Assembly: GCF_004519335.1 (NCBI RefSeq)
Contig: NZ_SOZD01000007.1
Location: 108,343 to 172,342 of the forward strand
Length of the DNA stretch: 64,000 nt
Direction: 5' to 3'
From: Jiella endophytica
Lineage (GTDB): Bacteria; Pseudomonadota; Alphaproteobacteria; Rhizobiales; Rhizobiaceae
How positions within the stretch are numbered: position 1 is the first letter of the stretch; each line of letters opens with the position of its first letter. Of the stretch, positions 25,506 through 34,617 are shown one piece after another. The notes beneath the pieces are model-generated. The model ran no database searches. It was not told where the DNA came from and saw only the letters and a program-made list of their open reading frames with translations. The position numbers and the translations under genes were made by a program.

Positions 25506-26180
25506 TCAGCTCGTCTTCGCCCGATCCTTCGGCTCGCGCTGCAACGCCTTTTCGACGGCCGGCATCAGGCCGTTCTCGATCGTCTCAGGCGTGAAGGGGC
25601 CGGTCTGCTTGTAGAGGATCTCGCCGTCGGGGGCGACGAGGAAGCTCTCGGGCACGCCGTAGACACCCCAGTCGATGGTCGCGGCGCCCTTCTCGTCGAC
25701 GCCGATCGCCGCATAGGGATCGCCGAGATTGGAAAGGAAGGCGCGGGCGTTGCCCGGCTTGTCCTTGTAGTTGATCGCCACCAGCCGGAAGCGCTTGTCC
25801 TTCGCAAGCTGCATCAGCAGCGGATGCTCCTCGCGGCAGGGCGCGCACCAGGAGGCAAAGACGTTGACCAGCACCGGCCGGCCGTCGCCGGGGCCGGAAA
25901 GGTCGAGACCGGGCGTCGGCGAGCCGTCGGGGAGCGAAGCGCCCTGAAGCGCCGGCAGCACAGTCATCGGCGCGGTCTTGCCGACGAGGACGGAAGGGAT
26001 CTCCTTCGGGTCGTGGCCGGAGACCAGCTGATAGAGGAAGACCGCCGCAAGGCCGAGGAAGAGGAGGAGCGGCAGGACGACGACGAGACGCACGCCGCCG
26101 CGCCGGCTGCCGGCCGCCGTCTGCGGCTCGTCTGTGGATGCGGTCGCAAGCAGCGTCTCGTCCCTCTCCTCGACGCTCAT
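25506..26180 (-). CDS. ccmG: Thiol:disulfide interchange protein CcmG/DsbE
   Basis: A 224-residue protein with one N-terminal membrane anchor (~30-52) and a periplasmic thioredoxin-fold domain. The active site is WCAPC in NVFASWCAPCREEHPLL, and GVYGVPESFLV contains the cis-proline. CcmG keeps the apocytochrome CXXCH cysteines or CcmH reduced during cytochrome c maturation. Its start overlaps the ccmD stop by 4 bp. About 30 residues before the anchor are polar and form an unusually long cytoplasmic N-tail. Confidence 0.93.
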   Translation of the reverse strand: MSVEERDETLLATASTDEPQTAAGSRRGGVRLVVVLPLLLFLGLAAVFLYQLVSGHDPKEIPSVLVGKTAPMTVLPALQGASLPDGSPTPGLDLSGPGDGRPVLVNVFASWCAPCREEHPLLMQLAKDKRFRLVAINYKDKPGNARAFLSNLGDPYAAIGVDEKGAATIDWGVYGVPESFLVAPDGEILYKQTGPFTPETIENGLMPAVEKALQREPKDRAKTS

Positions 26181-26365
26181 CGGGCGCTCTCCGCATTGCG
26201 CGGCGCAGCCACGTCGGAGCGCCGGCGCACGCCGCGGGCCTCGAGCCCCTTCAGGGCCTTTCGCTGCGCCCGCGCGTCGAAGAAGATCCAGACGAAGAGG
26301 GCAAGGATGGCGACTGCCGAAATGCCGTAGGCGGCAGCGATGAAGGCGGAATATTCGGCCTGCAT
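26177..26365 (-). CDS. ccmD: Haem exporter protein CcmD
   Basis: A 62-residue protein: MQAEYSAFIAAAYGISAVAI begins a short N-terminus followed by one membrane helix (~12-30), then a basic tail beginning DARAQRKALKGLEARG. This is the pattern of CcmD, a small subunit that helps release holo-CcmE from CcmABC. It sits between ccmC and ccmG as in most alphaproteobacteria and overlaps ccmG by 4 bp. Confidence 0.88.
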   Translation of the reverse strand: MQAEYSAFIAAAYGISAVAILALFVWIFFDARAQRKALKGLEARGVRRRSDVAAPRNAESAR

Positions 26366-26385
26366 GGTTCTCTCCGGTGACCGGC

Positions 26386-27147
26386 TCAGGCTTCCGCCCG
26401 CCGGGCGGCGAGCCGCGACAAGGCGGCGACGCGCCGGCGCAGGATCTCGGTCCGCATCGCCGTCAGATGCAGAGCGAAGAACAAGAGCGTGAAGCCGACC
26501 GCCGAGACGAGCAGCGGCGTCAGATAGGCCGCCGGCATCGCCGGCCCGCCCATCCGCATGACGCTCGCCGGCTGGTGCAGCGTGTTCCACCAGTCGACCG
26601 AGAACTTGATGATCGGGATGTTGACGAAGCCGACGAGAACGAGGATCGCGGCTGGCCTTGCCGCCTTGCCCGGCTCCTCCAGCGCGCGGGTGAGCGCGAT
26701 CAGGCCGAGATACATCAGGAACAGCACGAAGACCGAGGTGAGCCGCGCATCCCAGACCCACCAGGTGCCCCACATCGGCCGGCCCCAGATCGAGCCGGTG
26801 ATCAGGCAGAGGGCGGTAAACACCGCGCCGATGGGCGCCGCCGCCTTGATCGACACGTCGGCCAGCGGATGGCGCCAGACCAGCGTGCCGAGCGCCGAAA
26901 GGCTCATCACCGTCCAGATCATCATGGCGAGCCAGGCGAAGGGCACGTGGATGAACATGATCTCGACCGTCGCGCCCTGCTGATAGTCGGCCGGGGCGGT
27001 CAAGCCGAGAAAGACGCCGGCCGCCACCGCGACGAGCGCGACGCCGTAGAGCCAGGGCTGAACCTTCCCGGACAGGTCGAGGAACCGCGTCGGATTGGCG
27101 AGGAGGCTGAAGCGCGACGGCTTGGCGCTGGCGGAAAGGTCGGTCAT
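26386..27147 (-). CDS. ccmC: Haem transporter/handling protein CcmC
   Basis: A 253-residue integral membrane protein with about six segments. The periplasmic tryptophan-rich motif WGTWWVWDARLTS (~110-122) and flanking His residues (MFIHVPFAW, LHQPAS) are the haem-holding site for attaching haem to CcmE. The start at 27147 is preferred over one 12 codons upstream because the family begins near this point. ccmD and ccmG follow. ccmA and ccmB, usually immediately upstream, are absent here. Confidence 0.94.
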   Translation of the reverse strand: MTDLSASAKPSRFSLLANPTRFLDLSGKVQPWLYGVALVAVAAGVFLGLTAPADYQQGATVEIMFIHVPFAWLAMMIWTVMSLSALGTLVWRHPLADVSIKAAAPIGAVFTALCLITGSIWGRPMWGTWWVWDARLTSVFVLFLMYLGLIALTRALEEPGKAARPAAILVLVGFVNIPIIKFSVDWWNTLHQPASVMRMGGPAMPAAYLTPLLVSAVGFTLLFFALHLTAMRTEILRRRVAALSRLAARRAEA

Positions 27148-27204
27148 GGCGGTCAACTTAGAGCCTCTCGAAGCCGGCCGCAAACGGATGATGCCGCGAC
27201 CGGA

Positions 27205-27660
27205 TCACCTTTTCGCCGGGTCGCCGCGATAGAACCGCGCCATGCCGATCGAGGCCGGCATCACCGGTTCGAAGCCGAACTTGGCGTAGAGATGCCTGGC
27301 GTCGCCGTCGGCGATCAGGCTGACATAGGCCGTGTCCGGCACCGTCCGCTGCAGCCAGGCCTCGAGCGCCGAAAAGATCGCCTTGCCGATGCCCCTGCCC
27401 TGGTGCTTCGGCTCGACCGCCATGTCGACGATCTGCATGTGGCAACCGCCGTCGCCGACCACCCGGCCCATGCCGACCGCCCGGCCGTCCTGCCGGACGA
27501 CCACAGAATGAAGCGTGTTCGGCAGGGCGATCCGTGCCGCCTCCTCGCTCTTTTCCGACAGGCCCGAGACTTTCCGCAGCCAGCGGTAGTCGTCGAGCGT
27601 CGGGGTTTCTTCGGCCATGTCGTAGCCGGCAGGAATGGCGATCGGGCATGTGGGGGACAT
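27205..27660 (-). CDS. GNAT family N-acetyltransferase
   Basis: A 151-residue single-domain GNAT. The acetyl-CoA loop is seen in VEPKHQGRGIGKAIFSAL (RGxGxA type), preceded by MQIVDMAV on beta-4; the terminal LYAKFGFEP is the usual GNAT end. Substrate unknown. No strong ribosome site marks the start; ATG 27660 keeps the helix that family members have before YRWLR. It is 57 bp upstream of ccmC in the place normally taken by ccmB. Confidence 0.85.
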   Translation of the reverse strand: MSPTCPIAIPAGYDMAEETPTLDDYRWLRKVSGLSEKSEEAARIALPNTLHSVVVRQDGRAVGMGRVVGDGGCHMQIVDMAVEPKHQGRGIGKAIFSALEAWLQRTVPDTAYVSLIADGDARHLYAKFGFEPVMPASIGMARFYRGDPAKR

Positions 27661-27691
27661 GGAAAGGCGAGATCCGTCTTCGAAAATGAAT

Positions 27692-28465
27692 TCAGCGCCG
27701 AGCGACGATGAACAGGCGCGGGAAAGGCAGGATCACCCTTCCATCGATGCGCGGCGGATAGGCGGCGGTGATCTCCCGCTCATAAGCCGTCAGGAAGGCT
27801 GTGCGTTCGGCGTCGTCCAGAGGCTCGAGGAAGGGCCTGAGGCCCGTCGCGCGGACCCACTCGACGATCGCCGGCGCGTCGGCCAGGACGTGACAATAGG
27901 TCGTGCGCCAGATGTCGATCGACGACGCGAGGGGCGCAAGAAGGTCGTAATAGTGTTCGGCGGAGAGAATTTGCGCGCGGACCTTCTCCGCGGCGCCGAT
28001 TTTGGCGACGAAATCCGGCCGGGAGGCGACCTCGCGCATCAGCCGGTGCGACGGCTGGTCGAGATTGTCCGGCATCTGCACCGCGAGGACGCCGCCCGGT
28101 GCGAGGCTCTCCATCAATCGCGGAAGCAGGCTCTCGTGATCCGGCAGCCATTGCAGGGCGGCATTGGCATAGAGAAGGTCGGCCGCAGGCTCGGCGCGAA
28201 AGTGCTCGATGTCGCCGAGAATGAAGGAAACGCCCGGCAGCCGCGCCTTCGCCTTTTCCAGCATGTCCGGCGAGGTGTCGACGCCGGCAAGGCTCGCAGC
28301 CGGATAGCGCCTGGCGATCAGCTCGGTCGAATTGCCGGGGCCGCAGCCGAGATCGACGGCGCGGCCGGGACTTTCGAGCGGCACCCGTGCGAGCAGCTCG
28401 GCGGCGGGCCGCGTCCGCTCCTCGGCGAAGCGGAGATAGAGGTCGGCGTTCCAGTCGGTGGTCAT
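27692..28465 (-). CDS. tam: Trans-aconitate 2-methyltransferase-like
   Basis: A 257-residue class I SAM-dependent methyltransferase. Motif I is VDLGCGPGNSTELI, followed by GVDTSPDMLEKAK, and motif IV LLYANAALQWLPDH. The start MTTDWNADLYLRFAEERTRP is typical of Tam. Tam methylates trans-aconitate, a TCA-cycle by-product inhibitor of aconitase. A start 14 codons upstream is open but the family begins at 28465. Monocistronic or leading GNAT (31-bp gap). Confidence 0.88.
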   Translation of the reverse strand: MTTDWNADLYLRFAEERTRPAAELLARVPLESPGRAVDLGCGPGNSTELIARRYPAASLAGVDTSPDMLEKAKARLPGVSFILGDIEHFRAEPAADLLYANAALQWLPDHESLLPRLMESLAPGGVLAVQMPDNLDQPSHRLMREVASRPDFVAKIGAAEKVRAQILSAEHYYDLLAPLASSIDIWRTTYCHVLADAPAIVEWVRATGLRPFLEPLDDAERTAFLTAYEREITAAYPPRIDGRVILPFPRLFIVARR

Positions 28466-28977
28466 GGGAGGCCCTGCGTGATTCCTGTCGGCGCGATATA
28501 GCACCAAGCGGCGCCGACGGCTGCCCGGAACCTCAGCGCCCCGTCCCGAAATTCAACCCGAGGATCGGCGCCCGCGAGTTTGAGCAGCCGCTACGTCAAG
28601 AAGCAAACCAGCCTTTCGGCGACGAACAGATGTCGCCGCCGGCGATGGCAGTGAGTGCGGCCATCGCACTTGCCGGACGAAGATGTCGCAATGGTCCGGC
28701 GACGGACATCGCGCCCAGGAATGGACATCGCGCACAGGAATGGACGTCGGTGACGCAGCGAAGGCCCGCGGGATGCAACGCCGCCCACTCGCCCGGATGC
28801 CGGGGCTGGCGTGACCGTCGACCGCATGATTAAACCAGAATTCATAATTCACGCTTAAGAAAACCCTCAGTCAACGCAGCGAAGGCAATCTTGAGGCGGC
28901 TCGACCCCTGTCGTTCGATAGTCATGGCCCGACGGCCGGAGCATCGGCATTTCACAGGGCGCCGGACCGATTGAACC
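28466..28977. other. Divergent gap tam / diguanylate cyclase, with a 19-bp duplication
   Basis: 512 bp with no gene I can support. It holds a tandem pair of 19-bp units at 28705-28742, GACATCGCGC[C/A]CAGGAATG, differing at one base, plus a half-copy afterwards. Promoters for both flanking genes must lie here but are not recognisable. Confidence 0.6.
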
Positions 28978-30024
28978 GTGAAGCATGAGCGTCGCATCTT
29001 GGCGAAGAAGACGAGCCCATTCGACAATGTCGACGCGTTCCGCCGCTCCGTCCTCATCGTCCTGTTGCTGTTCACCTCCAGCTTCGGCGCCAGCTTCGCC
29101 GTCCTCAACTACCTGAACGATAACTACAAGGCGATGTTCGGCGAGATCGCCATGGGGACCTTCGCGCTCGTCATCATCCCTCTCGTCAGGAAGACGCCGC
29201 ATCTCATCCGCTGGTCGCTCGTCTATCTCGTCCTGTTCAATACGACGATGATGCTGATCCTCGCGACGCCGCAGTCGGCGCCATCGGTCTTCGCCTGGGT
29301 CCTGCTGATCCCCATCCTGTCGCATATGCTGCTCGGCCGGGCCCTGGGTGGCGGCGTCACCGTCGTCTTTCTGGTGACGGCCTTCCTCATCTACTACATG
29401 CGCTTTGCCGACAGTGCGGTCCACGGCAACGCCCGGGCTCTCCTGAACGTCGCCGGGGTCGCCCTCTGCATCTTCGGCTTTTCCTTCGTCTATGAGACGT
29501 CGCGCTCGCGCGCGGAAAAGGCCCTGCAGCGCCAGGCCCTGACGGATCCCCTCACCGGGCTCGGAAACCGCGCCTTGCTGCAGCTCAGAGCCGAAGAAGA
29601 GGAGGCGCGGCACGAGCGCTACGGGACGTCTCACGCCCTGCTGCTGCTCGACATCGACTACTTCAAGAAGATCAACGATTCCCATGGCCACGACGCCGGC
29701 GACAACGCGCTGAAGGCGATGTCCGCGCTGCTCAGCGACAACGTCCGCACCAATGACGACGTCTTTCGCTATGGCGGCGAGGAGTTCTGCCTGCTGCTGG
29801 CCAACGCCTCGGCAAGGGATGCGAGAGAGGCGGCGGAGAAGCTGCGCCACCTCATCGAGGCGTCATCCTTCGAGGATGCCGGCAAGACGCTGTCCTTCAC
29901 CGCGAGCATCGGCGTTGCGGCCTGCCCCGAAGACGGCTGCGATCACCAGACGCTGCTGGGGATCGCCGACAGGCGCCTCTATGCGGCAAAGCTCGGCGGG
30001 CGCAACCGGGTGGAGTGGGCCTGA
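28978..30024 (+). CDS. Membrane diguanylate cyclase with I-site
   Basis: A 348-residue protein with about six N-terminal hydrophobic segments (~25-175) and a C-terminal GGDEF domain (~185-345). The cyclase motif is GGEEF, in VFRYGGEEFCLLL. RTND lies exactly five residues before it, so the RxxD product-inhibition site is intact. The domain also shows LTDPLTGLGNRA and DIDYFKKINDSHGH (metal- and GTP-binding). It should synthesise c-di-GMP, with feedback control, in response to a membrane-sensed cue. The start is GTG 28978 without a strong Shine-Dalgarno. Confidence 0.92.
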   Translation: MKHERRILAKKTSPFDNVDAFRRSVLIVLLLFTSSFGASFAVLNYLNDNYKAMFGEIAMGTFALVIIPLVRKTPHLIRWSLVYLVLFNTTMMLILATPQSAPSVFAWVLLIPILSHMLLGRALGGGVTVVFLVTAFLIYYMRFADSAVHGNARALLNVAGVALCIFGFSFVYETSRSRAEKALQRQALTDPLTGLGNRALLQLRAEEEEARHERYGTSHALLLLDIDYFKKINDSHGHDAGDNALKAMSALLSDNVRTNDDVFRYGGEEFCLLLANASARDAREAAEKLRHLIEASSFEDAGKTLSFTASIGVAACPEDGCDHQTLLGIADRRLYAAKLGGRNRVEWA

Positions 30025-30196
30025 GCCGCCTCATCGCCGGCACGGCCGGCGCGGGCTGCATGAATCGGCGTTGAGGGGAGACGGCCGGCACCGGCTGCGG
30101 TAAGCCGGCAAAAGCCGACCGAAAAATGCGAATCGGACGGGCGTCGGCCCGAAACTCTCCCCGCCTCCTCCTCCGGGAAATCCAGCGAATATCCGC

Positions 30197-31387
30197 ATGA
30201 CTGATCTCATCGTCGTCGCCGCCGTCCTTGCCGCGGTCGCCGTGCTGCTCCTGCCGGCGGTGCGGCGAAGCACGCTCTGGCGGGCGACGGTGACGCCGCT
30301 CGCCTCGATCATCGGCAGCGGCTTTCTCGTCCTCGGGCCGATCCTGACCACGGAATATGGCGGCTACGCCCCCATGGTCATGGCGCTGCTGTGCCTCGCC
30401 GCCTACGGCTTCGGCGCCGCCGTCAGGGCGAACATCGCCGCAATCGAGGCGGCGGGCGACCGCTCACGGGCGGAACGCTGGCTGGAGGACGCGGCCTCCT
30501 GGGCGCTGGCCTTCGCCTATGTCGTCTCGGTCGCCTACTACCTGAACCTCTTCGGCGCCTTCGCCCTGCATCTGACGCCCTTCGACACGCCGTTCGAAGC
30601 CCGACTTTTGACCAGCGCCATGCTCATCCTGATCCTCCTCGTCGGCTGGGGCTGGGGCTTCAAGGCGCTGGAGCGGATGGAGACGGTATCGGTCAGCCTG
30701 AAGCTGGCGATCATCGCCGGCCTCCTCGTCGGGCTCGGCCTGTTCTTCTTCGGCCTGTGGCGGGGCGGCGCGCTCTACGACAATCCCGAGCCGACATCGG
30801 CCTGGCGCAGCATCACGCTGGCCTTCGGCCTGATCGTCACGGTGCAGGGTTTCGAGACCTCGCGCTATCTCGGCCGGAGCTATGACGCCCGGACCCGCAT
30901 CGCCTCGATGCGCCTTGCCCAGTGGATCTCGGCGGCGATCTATCTCGTCTACATCCTGTTCCTGACGATGAGCTTTCCAGCCAGCGAAACGCATCTCAGC
31001 GAGACCGCGATCATCGACATGATGGGCGTCGTCGCGCCGATCCTGCCGGCGATGCTGGTGCTGGCGGCGCTTGCCGCGCAGTTCTCGGCGGCCATCGCCG
31101 ATACCGGCGGAGCCGGCGGGCTGACCGTCGAACTGACCGGCGGCAGGCTGTCGCAGCGCCAGGCCTATGCGGTTCTGTGCTCGCTCGGCCTTGCCATCAC
31201 CTGGACATCGGGGGTCTTCGAGATCATCGCCTACGCCTCGCGGGCCTTCGCTCTCTATTACGGGCTCCAGTCGGCGCTCGCAGCCGTCGCCGCGCACCGG
31301 GCCGGCCGGAACATCCGCGCCGCGCTGTTCCTGCTGATGGCCTGTCTCGGCGTCGCGATCGTCCTCTTCGGCGTTCCGGCCGAGTGA
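30197..31387 (+). CDS. Multi-spanning membrane protein, APC-superfamily-like
   Basis: A 396-residue very hydrophobic protein with about eleven predicted membrane segments. The first ones include TPLASIIGSGFLVLGPIL, a glycine-rich broken-helix pattern reminiscent of LeuT-fold/APC transporters, and a VTVQGFETSRYLGR segment in the middle. No catalytic motif is visible. I cannot name a substrate; assignment to APC is by pattern only. ATG 30197 begins shortly after a CTCC-rich stretch with no clear ribosome site. Its 3' gap holds a strong hairpin. Confidence 0.65.
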   Translation: MTDLIVVAAVLAAVAVLLLPAVRRSTLWRATVTPLASIIGSGFLVLGPILTTEYGGYAPMVMALLCLAAYGFGAAVRANIAAIEAAGDRSRAERWLEDAASWALAFAYVVSVAYYLNLFGAFALHLTPFDTPFEARLLTSAMLILILLVGWGWGFKALERMETVSVSLKLAIIAGLLVGLGLFFFGLWRGGALYDNPEPTSAWRSITLAFGLIVTVQGFETSRYLGRSYDARTRIASMRLAQWISAAIYLVYILFLTMSFPASETHLSETAIIDMMGVVAPILPAMLVLAALAAQFSAAIADTGGAGGLTVELTGGRLSQRQAYAVLCSLGLAITWTSGVFEIIAYASRAFALYYGLQSALAAVAAHRAGRNIRAALFLLMACLGVAIVLFGVPAE

Positions 31388-31751
31388 AAGAGGGGCGAAA
31401 AAGCCTGTTTCACCGATTTTCGCACTCAGTGAACATTGTCGAAACGGTGACGAAACATTGGCAAATCTTCACGCCATCGCGACGAAACATAGTCAGACTA
31501 ACCTCTGACACATCGCAGCCACGGCACCGCAGACGGCGCCACCAAATGACTGAAAAGGCTGCCACAATCTACCCGGCTCACATGCCGCTGTGATCCGGGT
31601 TGGACGGCTCCGACGATCAACGCCCCAAATCGTCGGAGCCGCCGCCTTTCCGGCTTCCCCCACGCTCCCATCGATATTCTGCCGGCGCAGCGACGCTCTC
31701 GAGACCGTGCTCGTGTCCCGGCCTCGCGCGTCGGGATCCTGAAGCTTCGGC
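31388..31751. other. Convergent gap with inverted repeat (31605-31641)
   Basis: 364 bp between convergent genes. CGGCTCCGACGAT (31605-31617) is perfectly complementary to ATCGTCGGAGCCG (31629-31641) around an 11-nt loop, so a bidirectional terminator for the membrane-protein gene and adenine deaminase is likely, though neither side has a long T-tract. GACGAAACAT occurs twice (around 31450 and 31482) in the AT-richer half. No gene seen. Confidence 0.6.
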
Positions 31752-33566
31752 TCAGACGAAGAGGTCGACGATCCGGAAACCGGCGCTGTCGACGATGCCC
31801 TTGTCGGAGATCCTGAGAGCCGGGATGACGACGAGGGCCAGGAGCGAGTGCTGCATATAGGCATTGTTCAGCGTGCAGCCGCCCTCGCGCATCGCGGCGA
31901 TCAGCCGGTCGGCCTTTTTGGCGACGATCTCGGCGCGCTCGTCCGACATCAGCCCGGCGATCGGCATCTCGATGAGGGCCTTCTCCTTGCCATCGGCGAA
32001 GAACACCACCCCGCCGCCGGCCTCGCCAAGCCGGTTGGCGGCGAGCGCCATGTCCGTTTCGCTGGTGCCGACGACGATCATGTGATGGCTGTCATGGGCG
32101 ACGGTGGAGGCCATGGCGCAGGCGCCACGATAGCCGAAGCCCGAGACGAAGCCGTTGGTGACGTCGCCGCTCGCCCGGTGCCGCTCGACAAGGGCGATGC
32201 GGCAGATGTCGTTGTCGGGATCGGGCATGGCGACGCCGTCCTGCACCGGCACCCGCGCCGTCAGTGCCTTCGTCGGCGCCTGGTTCTCGACGACGCCGAT
32301 CACCCGTGCCTCGACGCTGCCCTCTGCGCCGGCGGGGGCCGCGACGCGAAAATCCTCGGCGGTCAGCCGGCGGCCGAGCCGCACCGTGTTGCGCACGCTC
32401 TCCGGATAGGCATGGGCCGGCATGTCGGCCTCGAGACGGCCGCCTGACGCCAGACGCATGCCGCGGGCATAGACCGCGTCGATCGACAGTTCGGCAAGGT
32501 CGGAGACGATCAGGAAGTCGGCCCGCCGTCCCGGCGTGACCGAGCCGATCTCGCGCTCCATCTTGAAGTGTTCGGCGGTGTTGATCGTCGCCATCTGGAT
32601 CGCCGTCATCGGCTTAAGTCCCTGCGCGATCGCATGGCGCACCACCCGGTTCATGTGGCCGTCGCGGACCAGCGTGCCGGAGTGGCAGTCGTCAGTGCAG
32701 AGGATGAAGTGGCGGGAATCGAGCCCCATCTCGGTGATCGCCTTCACCTGCTCCGCGACATCGTACCAGGCCGAGCCGAGCCGCAGCATCGCCTTCATGC
32801 CCTGGCGCACCCTGGCCGCTGCATCCTCCATCCGCGTGCCCTCGTGGTCGTCCTCGGGCCCGCCGGCGACATAGCCGTGGAAGGCAAGGCCGAGATCGGG
32901 GGAGGCATAGTGGCCACCGACCGTCTTGCCGGCGCCCCGCGTCGCGGCGATCTCGCCGACCATCGTCGGGTCGTTGGCGGCGACGCCCGGAAAGTTCATC
33001 ACCTCGCCGAGCCCGACGATCTGCGGCCAGGTCATCGCTTCGGCGACGTCGGCCGGACCGAGTACCGCGCCGCCCTCTTCCAGCCCCGGCGCGGAAGGCA
33101 CGCAGGACGGCATCTGCACGAAGACGCTGACCGGCTGCTTCACCGCCTCGTCATGCATCAGCCTGACCCCGGACAGGCCGAGGACATTGGCGATCTCGTG
33201 CGGATCGACGAACATCGAGGTGGTGCCGTGGGGGATGACCGCCCGGCAGAACTCGGTGACCGTCACCATGCCGCTCTCGACATGCATGTGGGCGTCGCAG
33301 AGGCCGGGCATGACGTAGCGCCCGACGGCGTCGACCACCTCGGTGCCAGGCCCGATCGCGTGGGAGGCGTCCGGCCCGCAATAGGCGAAGCGGCCGGCGG
33401 CGACGGCGATGTCGGTCGAAGGGATGATCTCGCCGGAGTGAACGTTCACCCACCGGGCGTTCCGCACCACGAGATCGGCCGCGGCGCGGCCCATGGCGAC
33501 GTCGACGAGGCGGCTCGCCACCGCCTCGAAGGGCGCAATGCGCCATTGGTCGTTGGTTTCGGGCAT
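31752..33566 (-). CDS. ade: Adenine deaminase
   Basis: A 604-residue amidohydrolase-superfamily protein. VMPGLCDAHMHVESGMVT contains the HxH metal ligands and the VESG tetrad typical of Ade; HGTTSMFVDPHEIANV, GLGEVMNFPGV, TDDCHS and the C-terminal GGVVFFADGKEK complete the family pattern. It deaminates adenine to hypoxanthine for purine salvage or nitrogen use. Length is normal. A GAGGAG site precedes ATG 33566, which excludes the longer in-frame extension. Confidence 0.95.
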   Translation of the reverse strand: MPETNDQWRIAPFEAVASRLVDVAMGRAAADLVVRNARWVNVHSGEIIPSTDIAVAAGRFAYCGPDASHAIGPGTEVVDAVGRYVMPGLCDAHMHVESGMVTVTEFCRAVIPHGTTSMFVDPHEIANVLGLSGVRLMHDEAVKQPVSVFVQMPSCVPSAPGLEEGGAVLGPADVAEAMTWPQIVGLGEVMNFPGVAANDPTMVGEIAATRGAGKTVGGHYASPDLGLAFHGYVAGGPEDDHEGTRMEDAAARVRQGMKAMLRLGSAWYDVAEQVKAITEMGLDSRHFILCTDDCHSGTLVRDGHMNRVVRHAIAQGLKPMTAIQMATINTAEHFKMEREIGSVTPGRRADFLIVSDLAELSIDAVYARGMRLASGGRLEADMPAHAYPESVRNTVRLGRRLTAEDFRVAAPAGAEGSVEARVIGVVENQAPTKALTARVPVQDGVAMPDPDNDICRIALVERHRASGDVTNGFVSGFGYRGACAMASTVAHDSHHMIVVGTSETDMALAANRLGEAGGGVVFFADGKEKALIEMPIAGLMSDERAEIVAKKADRLIAAMREGGCTLNNAYMQHSLLALVVIPALRISDKGIVDSAGFRIVDLFV

Positions 33567-33812
33567 GGCGCACTCCTCACTCCTGTCGGCGCGAATGTCG
33601 CATCTGGGCCCGGCAGGGGAAAGCCGCATTTTGCCGGAACGGCGCGGCGGGCGAAGCGGCCTGCCGATCGGCGATCGCCGGAAGGCGGCAGTTGAACCGG
33701 TGGACTCCATCCGGCGATCGGCTGCCGGCGCTTGGCGGATCGCTGCCGGGCATCAAGAGCCTCGGGCGTTTTGTCGCAGGCTGGCGGGTTTTAGGGCAAA
33801 GCTGTGCCGATC

Positions 33813-33896
33813 TGGTACGGGCGGCGGGACTCGAACCCGCACGGCCAAAGCCCAGGGATTTTAAGTCCCTTGCGTCTACCATTCCGCCACGCCCGC
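33813..33896 (-). tRNA. tRNA-Leu (anticodon UAA), CCA encoded
   Basis: 84-nt class II tRNA on the minus strand: acceptor GCGGGCG pairs with CGCCCGT (one G-U), D arm GCG/CGC, anticodon stem AGGGA/TCCCT with loop CTTAAAA (anticodon TAA), a long variable arm and T arm GCGGG-TTCGAGT-CCCGC. CCA is encoded. Confidence 0.97.
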
Positions 33897-34056
33897 GCCC
33901 GGCGCGACCTGAGCGAAAGGCCGGCGTCCTGTCAAGTTTTGTTGAGGTCGTGCAACATCGGCAAGAAAAGCGCTTAGCAACGGCCCCGAAATGGGGTATT
34001 GTCCGATCGTGCCTTGGAAGTGCCGGATTCACAGATTTCGGACAGGAGGGTTAGCC

Positions 34057-34290
34057 GTGGCATTGAGGGGTTATGGCGATGTGCAGTCGGGCGAAAGGGC
34101 CGCTTGGTCCTGGGTCGATGCTCCCGATGTGCTTGAGGACGAAGGGCTTTTGCATCGTCTGCGTGCCAACAACGATGCTCTCGAAAGCCTACGGCAGGCC
34201 CTCGACGACGAAGGCCAAGTTTTCGCCCGATTCATCCGGCGCGACCCGGAGGCGAGCGTCACCGAAGAGCCGGAACCGGTCGGTTTCTGA
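34057..34290 (+). CDS. Small acidic hypothetical protein
   Basis: A 77-residue protein I do not recognise. GTG 34057 is preceded by AGGAGGG with good spacing, which supports translation and picks this start over an upstream in-frame ATG. The sequence is hydrophilic, with Asp/Glu-rich helices (VLEDEGLLHRLRANNDALES) and no membrane segment or motif. It is followed after 59 bp by an intrinsic terminator, consistent with a monocistronic gene. It lies between tRNA-Leu and a methyltransferase. Confidence 0.6.
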   Translation: MALRGYGDVQSGERAAWSWVDAPDVLEDEGLLHRLRANNDALESLRQALDDEGQVFARFIRRDPEASVTEEPEPVGF

Positions 34291-34349
34291 CCGACTGTTG
34301 CCTGGGAACAATCGCCGCCTTTACTGTTTCACAATGAATCAGTGCATCG

Positions 34350-34381
34350 CCCGCCGACGAGCCGATCGGCGGGTTTCGTTT
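34350..34381 (+). terminator. Intrinsic terminator
   Basis: CCCGCCGA, an 8-nt loop and TCGGCGGG form a perfect 8-bp stem, followed by TTTCGTTT. It ends the transcription unit of the 77-residue protein. Confidence 0.85.
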
Positions 34382-34567
34382 ATCGGTGCGGTTCCGCATC
34401 CCGGCAGGCAGGCATAAGCGACGTTTAACCATCGCCGCCCATCCGCCGGTCGGGCCGGGACCTTGCAGCGCGCTCATGGATACCGGCAGGAGTGGCGCCT
34501 CGCTGTGCTCTTTGCGAGCGCCGCGCCTCCAATGGGGCGAGCCGGCGACGCGCAATCCGCTTGCGTC

Positions 34568-34615
34568 GACGCATGATACCTTTTCGACGATCGGTGCCGA
34601 TTTTAGATCCGATGC
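34568..34615. repeat. Diverged relic of the rhizobial-type hairpin repeat
   Basis: GCATGATACCTTTTC...CGATTTTAGATCCGATGC aligns with the right half of the repeat at 37037-37136 (GCATCGATCTTTTCC...CGATTTTCGGGCCGATGC) with several substitutions. It abuts the stop codon of the methyltransferase gene and may act as its terminator. Confidence 0.55.
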
Positions 34616-34617
34616 CT

